Shown here in pieces: positions 43,059 through 51,215 of a stretch of DNA of 64,000 nucleotides. Below the pieces are notes generated by a model that was not told the DNA's origin, searched no databases, and saw only the letters and a program-made list of their open reading frames with translations. This DNA comes from an uncultured Paracoccaceae bacterium. GTDB lineage: Bacteria; Pseudomonadota; Alphaproteobacteria; Rhodobacterales; Rhodobacteraceae. Within the stretch, counting starts at the first letter, position 1. Each line of letters starts with the position of its first letter. The translations under genes were made by a program, and so were the position numbers. The DNA lies in the NCBI GenBank assembly GCA_947497065.1, contig CANMEQ010000001.1, positions 62,001-126,000 of the forward strand, read 5' to 3'.

Positions 43059-43247
43059 AATTTGTTGGTCTCTCAGGGGCGCAACGTAAACCTGCTGGCC
43101 CCACACTTCAAGGCGCAAAAGTGTACTTTTCGGCGGCGCGTGATGGGGAAAGGGTTCCTTGGCTTCCCGCTTTTCATTGCTGAGGCAGCATGGCATACCC
43201 GCCGCGAGGTCCATTTGGGGGCCATGTTTGTTTAAAGGACAAAGATC

Positions 43248-44264
43248 ATGAGAGGGACAATCTCAATTCTCGTCATCGCAGTGCTGGGCTATTTCGGCTT
43301 CCAGTGGGGCGTGAATGGCAAAAACCCGGCAGAAGTGTTTTCTGGCGTGACTGAAGCCGCGTCTGACGTGGCTGCCGATGCCGCTGATGTTGCATCCGAT
43401 GCGGCCGGTACGGTTGCTGATGCGGCTGGCGACGTTGCTGAAGGTGCTGCAGATTTGGCAACTGACGCGGCTGACGCTGTGACCGACGCAGCAGGCGATG
43501 TAGCTGACGCTGCAAGCGACGCTGTTGAGGGTGCCGTAGATGCGGCAGGCGATGTTGCTGACGCAGCTGGCGATGCTGTGACTGGCGCTGTTGATGCAGC
43601 TGGCGACGCTGTTGACGGTGCAGTTGATGCTGCCGGTGATGTGGTCGACGGTACTGTTGAGGCCGCGGGCGACGCTGTTGATGCTGCAGGTGATGCGGTT
43701 GATGGTGCTGTTGACGCCGTAACAGGCGAGACAGAAGCCGCGATCGACGAAGCTGCCGCTGCTGCTGAAGCCGCTGCTGCTGAAGCTGCCGCCGCTGAAG
43801 AAGCCGCTGCCGCCGAAGCTGCTGCCGCTGCTGAAGCTGCCGCCGAAGAGGCTGCTGCTGCCGAAGCCGCCGCAGAAGCCGCTGTTGCTGAAGAAGCCGC
43901 CGCTGCCGAAGCTGCTGCTGCTGAAGCTGCCGCCGCCGAAGCTGCTGCTGCGGAAGAAGTTGCTGCTGCCGAAGCCGCTGCTGCCGAAGCTGAAGCCGCC
44001 GCAGAGGCCGCTGCCGCAGATGTTGCTGTTGCTGAAGAAGCTGCCGCCGAAGCTGCTGCCGCTGCTGAAGGTGGTTTGGATATCGCAAACTTCCTGACAC
44101 CAGAAACATTTGACGCAGGTCAGATTTCTGAGTGGATCGACAATGCGGAGCTGAGCCCGCTGGTTGCGACACCTTTGAAAACAGCTGTTGAAGCTGCTGG
44201 TGATAACCCTGACTTGATCCAAGGCGTGATCGATCAGGTGAAATCTGCTGCTGGTCTTGAGTAA
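43248..44264 (+). CDS. Alanine-rich low-complexity membrane-anchored protein
   Basis: 338 residues. MRGTISILVIAVLGYFGFQWGVNG is a single membrane anchor or signal anchor. Residues 30-165 are tandem repeats of the type AGDAVDGAVDA; residues about 166-275 are nearly pure Ala/Glu (AAAEAAAAE); the last about 60 residues (FLTPETFDAGQISEWIDNAELSPLVATPL) are a normal globular C-terminal region. The repeats look like an extended helical stalk across the periplasm. Codon bias and length suggest true translation; the frames on the opposite strand are shadows. Terminator at 44309-44338 follows. Confidence 0.8.
   Translation: MRGTISILVIAVLGYFGFQWGVNGKNPAEVFSGVTEAASDVAADAADVASDAAGTVADAAGDVAEGAADLATDAADAVTDAAGDVADAASDAVEGAVDAAGDVADAAGDAVTGAVDAAGDAVDGAVDAAGDVVDGTVEAAGDAVDAAGDAVDGAVDAVTGETEAAIDEAAAAAEAAAAEAAAAEEAAAAEAAAAAEAAAEEAAAAEAAAEAAVAEEAAAAEAAAAEAAAAEAAAAEEVAAAEAAAAEAEAAAEAAAADVAVAEEAAAEAAAAAEGGLDIANFLTPETFDAGQISEWIDNAELSPLVATPLKTAVEAAGDNPDLIQGVIDQVKSAAGLE
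43340..44070. repeat. Low-complexity tandem repeat region (GCTGCTGAAGCC type)
   Basis: Successive GCT, GCC and GAA codons encode long runs of Ala and Glu, preceded by units of the form (G/A)D-A-(V)-D-(G)-A-V-D-A-A. Copy number of such units is prone to change. Confidence 0.75.
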
Positions 44265-44308
44265 GCGAAACAGAATGATGTCAGCCTCTTCCGGGGGGCT
44301 GACATAAG

Positions 44309-44338
44309 AAAAGGGCCGCTCGATTGAGCGGCCCTTTT
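44309..44338. terminator. Bidirectional intrinsic terminator between convergent genes
   Basis: AAAGGGCCGCTC (44310-44321), loop GATT, GAGCGGCCCTTT (44326-44337) with T tracts on both strands. Ends both the Ala-rich gene and the fpr operon. A second hairpin TCAGCC/GGCTGA lies at 44281-44302. Confidence 0.85.
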
Positions 44339-44358
44339 TGTATTTGAAGTGGTCAGGT

Positions 44359-45213
44359 TTAGTCCAAGAACGCTTTTTCGACGACGTAATGCGCCGGCTT
44401 GGAGTTTGCACCTTCCTCGAGGCCGTAGTCTTCGAACATCTCTTTGAGTTCGAGGTTGAACGCCATATTGCCACAGATCATTGCGCGATCTTCGGCGGGG
44501 TTCAATGGGGCTACGCCGAGGTCTTTGAAGGCTTCGCCGGATTTCATCAGGTCTGTGATGCGGCCCATCTTCGGGCTCTCTTCACGGGTCGTGGTGGGGT
44601 AGTATTTGATCTTTTTCCAGAACCCTTCGCCGATGACTTCGTTCAAAAGCTCATCTTCTTTCAGGCCTTCAATCAGATCGCGGCCATAGGTCAGCTCGCC
44701 CACTTCACGGCAGGTGTGCGTGATGATGATCTCGTCGAACTTTTCATACGTTTCAGGCTCGCGCAGCAGCGATGCGAAGGGTGCGAAACCTGTGCCCGTG
44801 GCAAAGAACCAAATCCGTTTGCCCGGCACCAAAGCGTCGTGCACCAACGTGCCAACGGGTTTGGGGCGCAAGATGACTTCGTCGCCCACTTTGATGTGCT
44901 GCAGTTTGGACGTCAGCGGACCGTCTTCGACTTTGATGGAGTAGAATTCCATTTCTTCGTCCCAAGAGGGGGAAGCGATAGAATAGGCGCGCAAAAGGGG
45001 TTTCACTTTGCCTGTTTCAGGGTGCGGATCGCCCATCAGGCCGATCATCACGAATTCACCCGACCGGAACCGCAGGGATGCGGGGCGTGTGCAGCGGAAG
45101 CTGAACAGACGGTCGGTGTAATGTTTCACTTGCGTGACCGTCTGCGCATCGGGCAGGGCGGGTACGGCTTTGGGGGCTTTTTCGGTCAATGTTGTCGTCT
45201 CTGTCATGTACAT
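44359..45213 (-). CDS. fpr: Ferredoxin (flavodoxin)-NADP+ reductase
   Basis: 284 residues. RAYSIASPSWDEEMEFYSIKVEDGPLTSKL (FAD) and IWFFATGTGFAPFASLLREPETYEKFDE (NADP) in FNR order; ends in VEKAFLD with the C-terminal aromatic region. Start could also be the second ATG at 45207. It is the last gene of the sulfate-reduction operon, 62 bp after the DUF934 gene, and supplies reduced ferredoxin or NADPH-derived electrons for the CysI sulfite reductase. Confidence 0.92.
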   Translation of the reverse strand: MYMTETTTLTEKAPKAVPALPDAQTVTQVKHYTDRLFSFRCTRPASLRFRSGEFVMIGLMGDPHPETGKVKPLLRAYSIASPSWDEEMEFYSIKVEDGPLTSKLQHIKVGDEVILRPKPVGTLVHDALVPGKRIWFFATGTGFAPFASLLREPETYEKFDEIIITHTCREVGELTYGRDLIEGLKEDELLNEVIGEGFWKKIKYYPTTTREESPKMGRITDLMKSGEAFKDLGVAPLNPAEDRAMICGNMAFNLELKEMFEDYGLEEGANSKPAHYVVEKAFLD

Positions 45214-45275
45214 ATGGCGCAGACCATTGGCCTGCGCTCTCCTGTTACGTGGTGAACTACGTCAGTTAAAGGGGA

Positions 45276-45695
45276 TTAGCCGCGCAGGCGGGTTTGATAG
45301 TTGTGGTCTTGCCAGTTTGCACGGCGCAACCATTGGTCTTCGGGCTGGCGTTCGGCTAGCGCATCGTCAATTTCTACTTCGTCAAAACCAGACCGGCGGG
45401 CCATGGCATATTGGTCAGCGATCACATGACCGCGGGCGCGCAGGCGGCCCTGGAATCCAAGGCGGCGCAGTTGCGCGGCGATTGTGAAGCCGCGTCCGTC
45501 TGCAAAGCTTGGGAAATCCACGCGGATCATGTCGATCTCGGCGAGGCGGCCTGCCAGATCATAGGGCTCGGCGTCGGAGGCCAGATCGACGGCAACCGCG
45601 TTGCCTTCGTCATTGGCGGCCAGATCGGCGAAGGGCACAAAATCTGCTGTCCAATCGTCGGTTGTGAAACCTGTGTCGTTAATGATGACTGTCAT
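45276..45695 (-). CDS. DUF934 protein of sulfate assimilation
   Basis: 139 residues from ATG 45695 (MTVIINDTGF). Motifs ADFPSFADGRGFTIAAQLR-like and RLRARGHVIADQYAMARRSGFDEVEI match DUF934, an uncharacterised family almost always found next to cysH and cysI. The first 46 codons of the longer frame are not part of the family. Function unknown. Confidence 0.88.
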   Translation of the reverse strand: MTVIINDTGFTTDDWTADFVPFADLAANDEGNAVAVDLASDAEPYDLAGRLAEIDMIRVDFPSFADGRGFTIAAQLRRLGFQGRLRARGHVIADQYAMARRSGFDEVEIDDALAERQPEDQWLRRANWQDHNYQTRLRG

Positions 45696-45759
45696 CGTGT
45701 CGTCCTTTCGGAAGGTCCGTTTCGGTGTGGATAACGGACGCAAAATATGGGGGCCGCGT

Positions 45760-46488
45760 TTAGCTGGCTTCGGCTGGGCGCTGGATGCGCCCGTTTTCAA
45801 AATGGATGCCGCATTCGGTTTTGCCGGTGTCACGCCAGCGGCCCGCGCGGGGGTCTTCGCCGTCGTTTACACGGGTTGTGCAGGGTGTGCACCCGATGCT
45901 GGGGTAGCCTTGGGCGACCAACGGGTGACGTGGCAAGGTGTTGTTGCGCAGATAGTCCGCAATATCGTCGCGGTCCCAATAGGCCAGTGGATTGACCTTT
46001 ACCCGCGGCAGTTCCCCAAGGGGGCGATCCACCTCAAAGTGTTGGAGCGCGGCACGGTCGCCGCCCTGCACACGTTTGCGCCCCGTGACCCAAGCATCAA
46101 CGCCTTTCAGCGCTTTTTGCAACGGTTCGGTTTTGCGCAAGGCACAGCAGGCATCTGGATCATGCAGGTGCAACAGGTTTTCATTGTCCCGCTCGAACAC
46201 AGCCGCACGTGAGGCGCGGATGGTTTCGACATTGGTCAGGCCCAGCACCTTGGCCACCTGTTGTTGGTAGGCCAAGGTTTCTGGAAACAGAAGCTCCGTG
46301 TCGATGAAAACCACATGCACGCTGGGGTCAATTTTGGCCGCCATGTGCAACAAAACAACGCTTTCCGCCCCGAATGAGCTGACCAAAGACGTCTGACCCA
46401 ATTGGGTCAGCGCATGGTCCATCACATCCAACGCGTCTTTGTCTTTGAACACGCGGTTTAGGGTTTGGGTGCGTCCATCAAGCGGCAT
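45760..46488 (-). CDS. cysH: Adenylyl-sulfate (APS) reductase, CysH family
   Basis: 242 residues from ATG 46488. SSFGAESVVLLHMA is the nucleotide-binding loop, Cys114-Cys115 and Cys200-x2-Cys203 (GCTPC) are four cluster cysteines, and KTECGIH holds catalytic Cys226. The CC...CxxC pattern is typical for [4Fe-4S] APS reductases rather than PAPS-only enzymes. Converts APS to sulfite with thioredoxin. Overlaps the cysI stop by 11 bp in the operon. Confidence 0.93.
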   Translation of the reverse strand: MPLDGRTQTLNRVFKDKDALDVMDHALTQLGQTSLVSSFGAESVVLLHMAAKIDPSVHVVFIDTELLFPETLAYQQQVAKVLGLTNVETIRASRAAVFERDNENLLHLHDPDACCALRKTEPLQKALKGVDAWVTGRKRVQGGDRAALQHFEVDRPLGELPRVKVNPLAYWDRDDIADYLRNNTLPRHPLVAQGYPSIGCTPCTTRVNDGEDPRAGRWRDTGKTECGIHFENGRIQRPAEAS

Positions 46489-48142
46489 TCGCCTTGGCCT
46501 CCGGATATAGGATCGCCTTGAACGGGGCTGCGCCGAGGCGGCGGTAGGCCTCGAGGAAGGTCTCGTCTGCGTCTGCACGCAGGTCGATGTAGCCGGTGAT
46601 CAGACGCTCGATTGCAGGCACGATATCGTCGGCGCTGAAGCCCGGGCCTGCGCGTTCGCCGATAGCTGCGGTTTCGGTGCCGTCACCGCCCAGTGTGATC
46701 TGGTAGTTTTCAACACCTGCACGGTCGAGGCCGAGGATACCGATGTGGCCCACGTGGTGGTGACCACAGGCGTTGATGCAGCCGGAGATTTTGATCTTGA
46801 GCTGGCCGATGTCGTGCTCGACCTGCAATTCTTCGACGCGGGTTGCGATTTGCTGCGCCACAGGAATAGAGCGGGCCGTCGCCAAAGCGCAGTAATCCAT
46901 GCCGGGGCAGGCGATGATATCGGAGGCAAGGCCGATGTTCGCTGTGGCCAGATCCGCAGCACGCAGCTCGGCGTAAAGTGCAGGCAAGTCGGACTTGTGC
47001 ACGTGTGGGATGATCACGTTTTGCTCATGGCTGATGCGCAGTTCATCGTGGCCGTATTTGCGGGCCAGATCTGCCATCACGCGCATTTGGTCTGCGGTCG
47101 CATCACCTGGTGTGGCACCGTGTTTTTTGATCGAAATGCTGACGATGGCGTAGCTGTCGACGCGGTGCGCGGTCAGGTTTGTGTCGGTCCAAGACTTGAA
47201 CGCAGGGTTGGCCAGACGCGCGGCTTCGTAGCCGTCGATGGGCGCATTTTTGAACGCGGGGGGCGCGAATTGTGCTTCGATGTCGCGCAGGATGTCTTGG
47301 TCGACGCCTGTGAACAACGGGCGGATTTCGGCGAAGCGCTCGTCGACCAAACGACGGATTTCGTCGATGCCGTGCTCGTGCACAGTGATCTTGATGCGCG
47401 CTTTGTATTTGTTGTCGCGGCGGCCCAAACGGTTCCAGACAGATACGATCGCTTCGACATAAGGCAGAAGGTCAGCTTCGGGCAGGAAGTCGTTGATAAC
47501 CTTGCCAATCATCGGTGTGCGGCCAAGGCCACCCCCGACGCTGACTTCATAGCCACGCTGGCCGTCGCGTTCCAAAAGACGCAGGCCAATATCGTGGGCT
47601 TTGGTCACGGCGCGGTCGTTCTCGGAGCCGGTGATAGCGATTTTAAACTTGCGCGGCATGAACTGGAATTCAGGCTGATCCATGGACCACTGACGCAGCA
47701 ATTCGGCCACTGGACGCGGGTCGGCGACCTCGTCGGCGGCGGCACCAGCGAAGTGGTCGGCGGTGACGTTGCGGATACAGTTACCGGAGGTCTGGATGGC
47801 GTGCATGCCGACGTCGGCAAGGTCAGACAGCATGTCTGGCACGTCTTTCAGTTCAGGCCAGTTGTACTGGATGTTCTGGCGGGTGGTGAAGTGGCCGTAG
47901 CCTTTGTCGTAGGTCTCGGCGAGGTGGGCCAGACGGTCCATCTGATCGGAGCGCAGGGTGCCGTAGGGCACGGCCACGCGCAGCATGTAGGCGTGCAATT
48001 GCAGGTACAAACCGTTCATCAAACGCAGGGGTTTGAATTCGTCTTCGGTCAGGGAGCCGTCGATGCGGCGCTCCACTTGGCCTCGGAATTGGGAGACACG
48101 TTCGCGCACGAATGCTTCGTCAAAATCGTTATATTTATACAT
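46478..48142 (-). CDS. cysI: Assimilatory sulfite reductase hemoprotein (CysI-like)
   Basis: 554 residues of the nitrite/sulfite reductase family. Siroheme-[4Fe-4S] motifs: TSGNCIRNVT region and GMDYCALA, CINACGHHHVGHIG with the cluster cysteines, and FTGVDQDILRDIE. Uses electrons from ferredoxin (fpr is in the same operon). Reduces sulfite to sulfide with siroheme from CysG. Start 48142 follows the DUF2849 gene by three bases. Confidence 0.93.
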   Translation of the reverse strand: MYKYNDFDEAFVRERVSQFRGQVERRIDGSLTEDEFKPLRLMNGLYLQLHAYMLRVAVPYGTLRSDQMDRLAHLAETYDKGYGHFTTRQNIQYNWPELKDVPDMLSDLADVGMHAIQTSGNCIRNVTADHFAGAAADEVADPRPVAELLRQWSMDQPEFQFMPRKFKIAITGSENDRAVTKAHDIGLRLLERDGQRGYEVSVGGGLGRTPMIGKVINDFLPEADLLPYVEAIVSVWNRLGRRDNKYKARIKITVHEHGIDEIRRLVDERFAEIRPLFTGVDQDILRDIEAQFAPPAFKNAPIDGYEAARLANPAFKSWTDTNLTAHRVDSYAIVSISIKKHGATPGDATADQMRVMADLARKYGHDELRISHEQNVIIPHVHKSDLPALYAELRAADLATANIGLASDIIACPGMDYCALATARSIPVAQQIATRVEELQVEHDIGQLKIKISGCINACGHHHVGHIGILGLDRAGVENYQITLGGDGTETAAIGERAGPGFSADDIVPAIERLITGYIDLRADADETFLEAYRRLGAAPFKAILYPEAKANAA

Positions 48143-48145
48143 GAT

Positions 48146-48448
48146 TTATACTTTCTCGACTTGCTTGCCATGGGCGTAGTTTGAGGGGCCGCGCGTGCGG
48201 AATTCTTCGCGGAAGTGTGTGGGCTCCGGGCCGTCTTCGCCCATTTTGGCGTCGGCCAGATAGGCGCCAACGATGACGCCTTTTTGCGCGTTTGCTTCGA
48301 TCAGGCGCAGGTCAGCGTGGGCTTCATCGGTGATGAATTCGGCGTCTTTAATATCGCCGGTCCAGCCGTTGTCGGTGGTGAACCAAACCGCGTCACCTTC
48401 GAGCAGACGGTTGGATGTGATGACTTTTGGGGTGAAAGCACGGGGCAT
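48146..48448 (-). CDS. DUF2849 protein
   Basis: 100 residues. MPRAFTPKVITSNRLLEGDAVWFT is the DUF2849 start, followed by a short charged region. Small proteins of this family sit between cysG and cysI in many Rhodobacteraceae. Frame is open further upstream to 48544 but that part overlaps cysG. Function not known. Confidence 0.88.
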   Translation of the reverse strand: MPRAFTPKVITSNRLLEGDAVWFTTDNGWTGDIKDAEFITDEAHADLRLIEANAQKGVIVGAYLADAKMGEDGPEPTHFREEFRTRGPSNYAHGKQVEKV

Positions 48449-48449
48449 A

Positions 48450-49889
48450 TTATAGGGCCTCCTGAGGCTGTATGGGTTGGGTATGGGTCTGGTATGGGTC
48501 CGGTATGGCTGCGGGCTGGGTTTTCGCCAGTTCAGCTGCCTCACGTGGGGCCAGACCGAGAAAGGTCAAGGCGGGGCCGGAGAGGCCCGCGGTTGCGAGT
48601 GTTGGTTCCAATTCGGCCAATGTGGTGGCCAGCACGCGCTGATCGGGGCGCGAGACATTTTCGATGATCGTGACGGCAGTCAGGGGATCGGCGCCGTGCA
48701 TCAGTAGGCGGCCCTGAATGAAACGCGCGGATTTTTTGCCCATGTAGATGGCGGCCACTTGGCCCGGTTCGGCCAAGGTGCGCCAGTCGTGATCGGCGTA
48801 GCCTTTGGTGTCGTGGCCGGTGATGAAACGCACGGATGAGTTCCGGCCCCGCTTTGTGAGGCTTTGGTTCAGGGAGGCCACACCAGCGGAGGCGGCGGTG
48901 ATGCCGGGCACGATGGTGTAAGACAGATTGGCGGCGGTGATGGCGTCGAGTTCTTCGTCGAGGCGACCGAACACGGTTGGGTCGCCGGATTTGAGGCGCA
49001 CGACGTGGTGGCCTTGGCGACCGTGATCAACGATCAGGGCGTTGATGTCGTCTTGAGCCATGGCTTGGCCGAACCCGGTTTTGCCCGCATCGATCATGAT
49101 CGCTTCGCGGCGGGCCAATTCAAGGATTTCGGGCGTGACGAGACGGTCGTAGATCACGACGTCTGCTTTATCCAAGGCTTTGCGCGCTTTGAGGGTGAGA
49201 AATTCGGGATCGCCGGGGCCTGCGCCCACCAGATCGATGTGGCCGGGTTTGGATTTGGCGGCCAAGTGATCGTCGAGCAGGGTTTCCAGCGCTCCGTGCA
49301 CGGCGTCTTCGCCCAGTGCGATCGCGCGGGGGCCTGCGTTGAAATAATAGTCGGCCCAGAAATCGCGGCGGGCCACGCCGAAGGGCAGCTTTTCCGCCAT
49401 GGTGCGGAAGCCCTTGCCGATGCGGGCGAGCGTGCCGAGAGAGGCGGGCAGTTTTTCTTCGAGGTCTTTTTTGATCGCACGGGCCAACACGGGCGCAGCA
49501 CCTTCGGTGCCGATGGCCACGGTGACAGGATCGCGGTCGACGATGGCGGGGGTGATGAATTGGCTGTCGCCCAAATTGTCGACGATGTTGACCAAGGCGC
49601 CGTCGCGGTGGGCGAGGGCGGCGGTGCGGGCATCTTCGACCGCGTCTTCGTGGGCGGCGTAGAACAGCGATGCGCACAGGGCGTCGCCCGGTTCCATCGC
49701 GCGCTGGATCAGGGTGAGCTTGTCTGCGGCGGCCCAATCGTGGATTTCCGCAGCGGCGGTTTCCGCGATGACTGTGACCTTGGCTTGGGTTTTCAGGATC
49801 AACCGAAGCTTGGCCAAAGCCGCATCGCCACCGCCTGCAAGAACAATGCGGCGGCCTTCGACGGCTAGGAAGATCGGAAAGTGTTTCAT
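48450..49889 (-). CDS. cysG: Siroheme synthase (CysG-type, fused dehydrogenase/ferrochelatase and methyltransferase)
   Basis: 479 residues. N-terminal precorrin-2 dehydrogenase/sirohydrochlorin ferrochelatase domain (FLAVEGRRIVLAGGGDAALAKLR), then SUMT methyltransferase domain (LVGAGPGDPEFLTLKARKAL, DVVIYDRLV, RLKSGDPTVFGR). Makes siroheme for CysI. First gene of the operon; ends in a Gln/Pro/Thr tail encoded by near-identical repeats. Divergent from the Lrp-type regulator. Confidence 0.94.
   Translation of the reverse strand: MKHFPIFLAVEGRRIVLAGGGDAALAKLRLILKTQAKVTVIAETAAAEIHDWAAADKLTLIQRAMEPGDALCASLFYAAHEDAVEDARTAALAHRDGALVNIVDNLGDSQFITPAIVDRDPVTVAIGTEGAAPVLARAIKKDLEEKLPASLGTLARIGKGFRTMAEKLPFGVARRDFWADYYFNAGPRAIALGEDAVHGALETLLDDHLAAKSKPGHIDLVGAGPGDPEFLTLKARKALDKADVVIYDRLVTPEILELARREAIMIDAGKTGFGQAMAQDDINALIVDHGRQGHHVVRLKSGDPTVFGRLDEELDAITAANLSYTIVPGITAASAGVASLNQSLTKRGRNSSVRFITGHDTKGYADHDWRTLAEPGQVAAIYMGKKSARFIQGRLLMHGADPLTAVTIIENVSRPDQRVLATTLAELEPTLATAGLSGPALTFLGLAPREAAELAKTQPAAIPDPYQTHTQPIQPQEAL
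48470..48511. repeat. Short tandem repeat at the end of cysG
   Basis: Units TGGGTATGGGTC, TGGTATGGGTC and CGGTATGGCTG in a row; they encode the C-terminal DPYQTHTQP segment of CysG. Confidence 0.55.
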
Positions 49890-50024
49890 CGGTTACCTCT
49901 GGGACTTAACGGGATATATAGAATATTGTTCCAAAAAATGCGCCCCATATACGGTTGAAAGGGATGATTGTTCTGGTTATGCCTGAGATCGGGTAGTGTG
50001 TTTCCCAAAAGCGAGGAAAAGCGG
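49890..50024. promoter_or_regulatory. Divergent promoter region of cysG operon and Lrp-type regulator
   Basis: 135 bp, AT-rich around TATATAGAATATTGTTCC (49915-49932); AATATT at 49922-49927 is a plausible core of an Lrp/AsnC site. Binding is inference. Confidence 0.35.
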
Positions 50025-50486
50025 ATGGATGTTCGTGTAGACGAGTTGGACCGGAAAATTCTCAAGGCGATGCAGGCGGATGCGGGGCGTTCGCTGGACG
50101 AAATTGCACGTGAAGTGGGGTCGTCGAAGACGCCGGTTTGGAATCGGATCAAGAAGCTGCGCGAGGCGGGTGTGATTGGTCAGCAGACCGTGTTGCTGGA
50201 CGCCGAGGCGCTGGGGTTTGAGGCCTGTTTTTTCGTGTTGATCCGAACGTCGGAGCATGAGGCAGAGTGGCAGGCTAAGTTCTTGAAAGCATTGCAGGAA
50301 CGAGATGAGGTGCAAGAGGCTCACAGGCTGGCTGGGGACATTGATTATATCCTGAAAGTGCGGGTGAAAAATGCGCGCGCTTACGATGTGTTTTATCAGG
50401 CTTTGATATCTGAGGTGCGGGTGTTCAATGTGACCGCATTGCTGAGCATGGAAGAGCTGAAATCGACGGTGGCGTTGCCGCTGTAG
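50025..50486 (+). CDS. Lrp/AsnC-family regulator
   Basis: 153 residues from ATG 50025 (MDVRVDELDRKILKAM). Helix-turn-helix IAREVGSSKTPVWNRIKKL near residues 28-46, then an AsnC-type RAM domain. Position divergent from the sulfate reduction operon suggests it controls cysG and the rest. A longer frame to 49968 starts with a non-conserved stretch and is rejected. Effector unknown, possibly cysteine or a sulfur intermediate. Confidence 0.9.
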   Translation: MDVRVDELDRKILKAMQADAGRSLDEIAREVGSSKTPVWNRIKKLREAGVIGQQTVLLDAEALGFEACFFVLIRTSEHEAEWQAKFLKALQERDEVQEAHRLAGDIDYILKVRVKNARAYDVFYQALISEVRVFNVTALLSMEELKSTVALPL

Positions 50487-50507
50487 CGCTGCGTGTTTCG
50501 CGGGGGA

Positions 50508-51179
50508 CTAGCCGAAAATTCGGGCGGTTTCGCGCAAGATTTTTTCGCGGATTGCGCGGGGATAATCGAGGTGGCGGCGTGCGGTGATGACGAATCCGTC
50601 GCGGGTGATCAGCGCGTTTTGGTAAAAATTGGTCACGGCGAGCCCCATGCTTTCGATGGCGATCCCGTTGATTGTGATGCCGTTGCGTTCGGCAAGGCGC
50701 GCGGCGGCGCGTGTGTCTGAGCCTGCGTTGGGGGCGCCGTCGCCGGAGATATCGATGACCTGTCGCAGGCACGTCGGGGCCATGGCGAAGTGTTCGATGG
50801 CGAAAAGGATCGCATCGCCCGGGGCTGTGTCAGACATCACAAAGGCGCGCGGCATGGCGCGGGCGCGAGCGGCGAGGGCGCGCACGTCGGCTTCGGTGCG
50901 GATCTGGGTCCAGGGGATTGAGATATCTTGGCGGTCGACGCCGGACCATTGCATGATGGCCAAAGTGCTTTGCCCTTGGACCAGCGCGTCCATGATGTCT
51001 GCGTCCAGCAGCGCATCGGCCATGCCATCGGTTTGCAGGCGATATTCGCCCACGTCGATAGAATTGGACACGTCGATGGTCAGCAAAAGCGCTGTGTCGC
51101 AGGCCCGCGCCGCTTGGGCGGGCATGAGGGCGCAGAGGCCCAAGAGGGCCGCTGTTTTGAGGGAGCGAAGGCGCAACAT
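50508..51179 (-). CDS. DUF1194 secreted protein (von Willebrand A-like)
   Basis: 223 residues from ATG 51179; the second in-frame ATG at 51197 adds six. Signal peptide MLRLRSLKTAALLGLCALMPAQAARA, then CDTALLLTIDVSNSIDVGEY with a MIDAS-like D-x-S-x-S motif, typical of DUF1194. Periplasmic. Follows the membrane protein gene on the minus strand. Confidence 0.85.
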   Translation of the reverse strand: MLRLRSLKTAALLGLCALMPAQAARACDTALLLTIDVSNSIDVGEYRLQTDGMADALLDADIMDALVQGQSTLAIMQWSGVDRQDISIPWTQIRTEADVRALAARARAMPRAFVMSDTAPGDAILFAIEHFAMAPTCLRQVIDISGDGAPNAGSDTRAAARLAERNGITINGIAIESMGLAVTNFYQNALITRDGFVITARRHLDYPRAIREKILRETARIFG

Positions 51180-51215
51180 GGCATGATCAAACGGCAAAGT
51201 CGGGTTTGGCGCAAG

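Noticed and set aside
43263-44474. 403-codon minus-strand Ser/Gly/Cys-rich frame
   Set aside because: Complement of the Ala-rich repeats; low-complexity without a start signal.
46745-48184. 479-codon plus-strand frame across cysI
   Set aside because: Antisense shadow of cysI, rich in Val, Asp and His as expected from the complement of a GC-rich gene, no family.
48864-49868. 334-codon plus-strand frame across cysG
   Set aside because: Antisense shadow; cysG motifs are clear on the minus strand.
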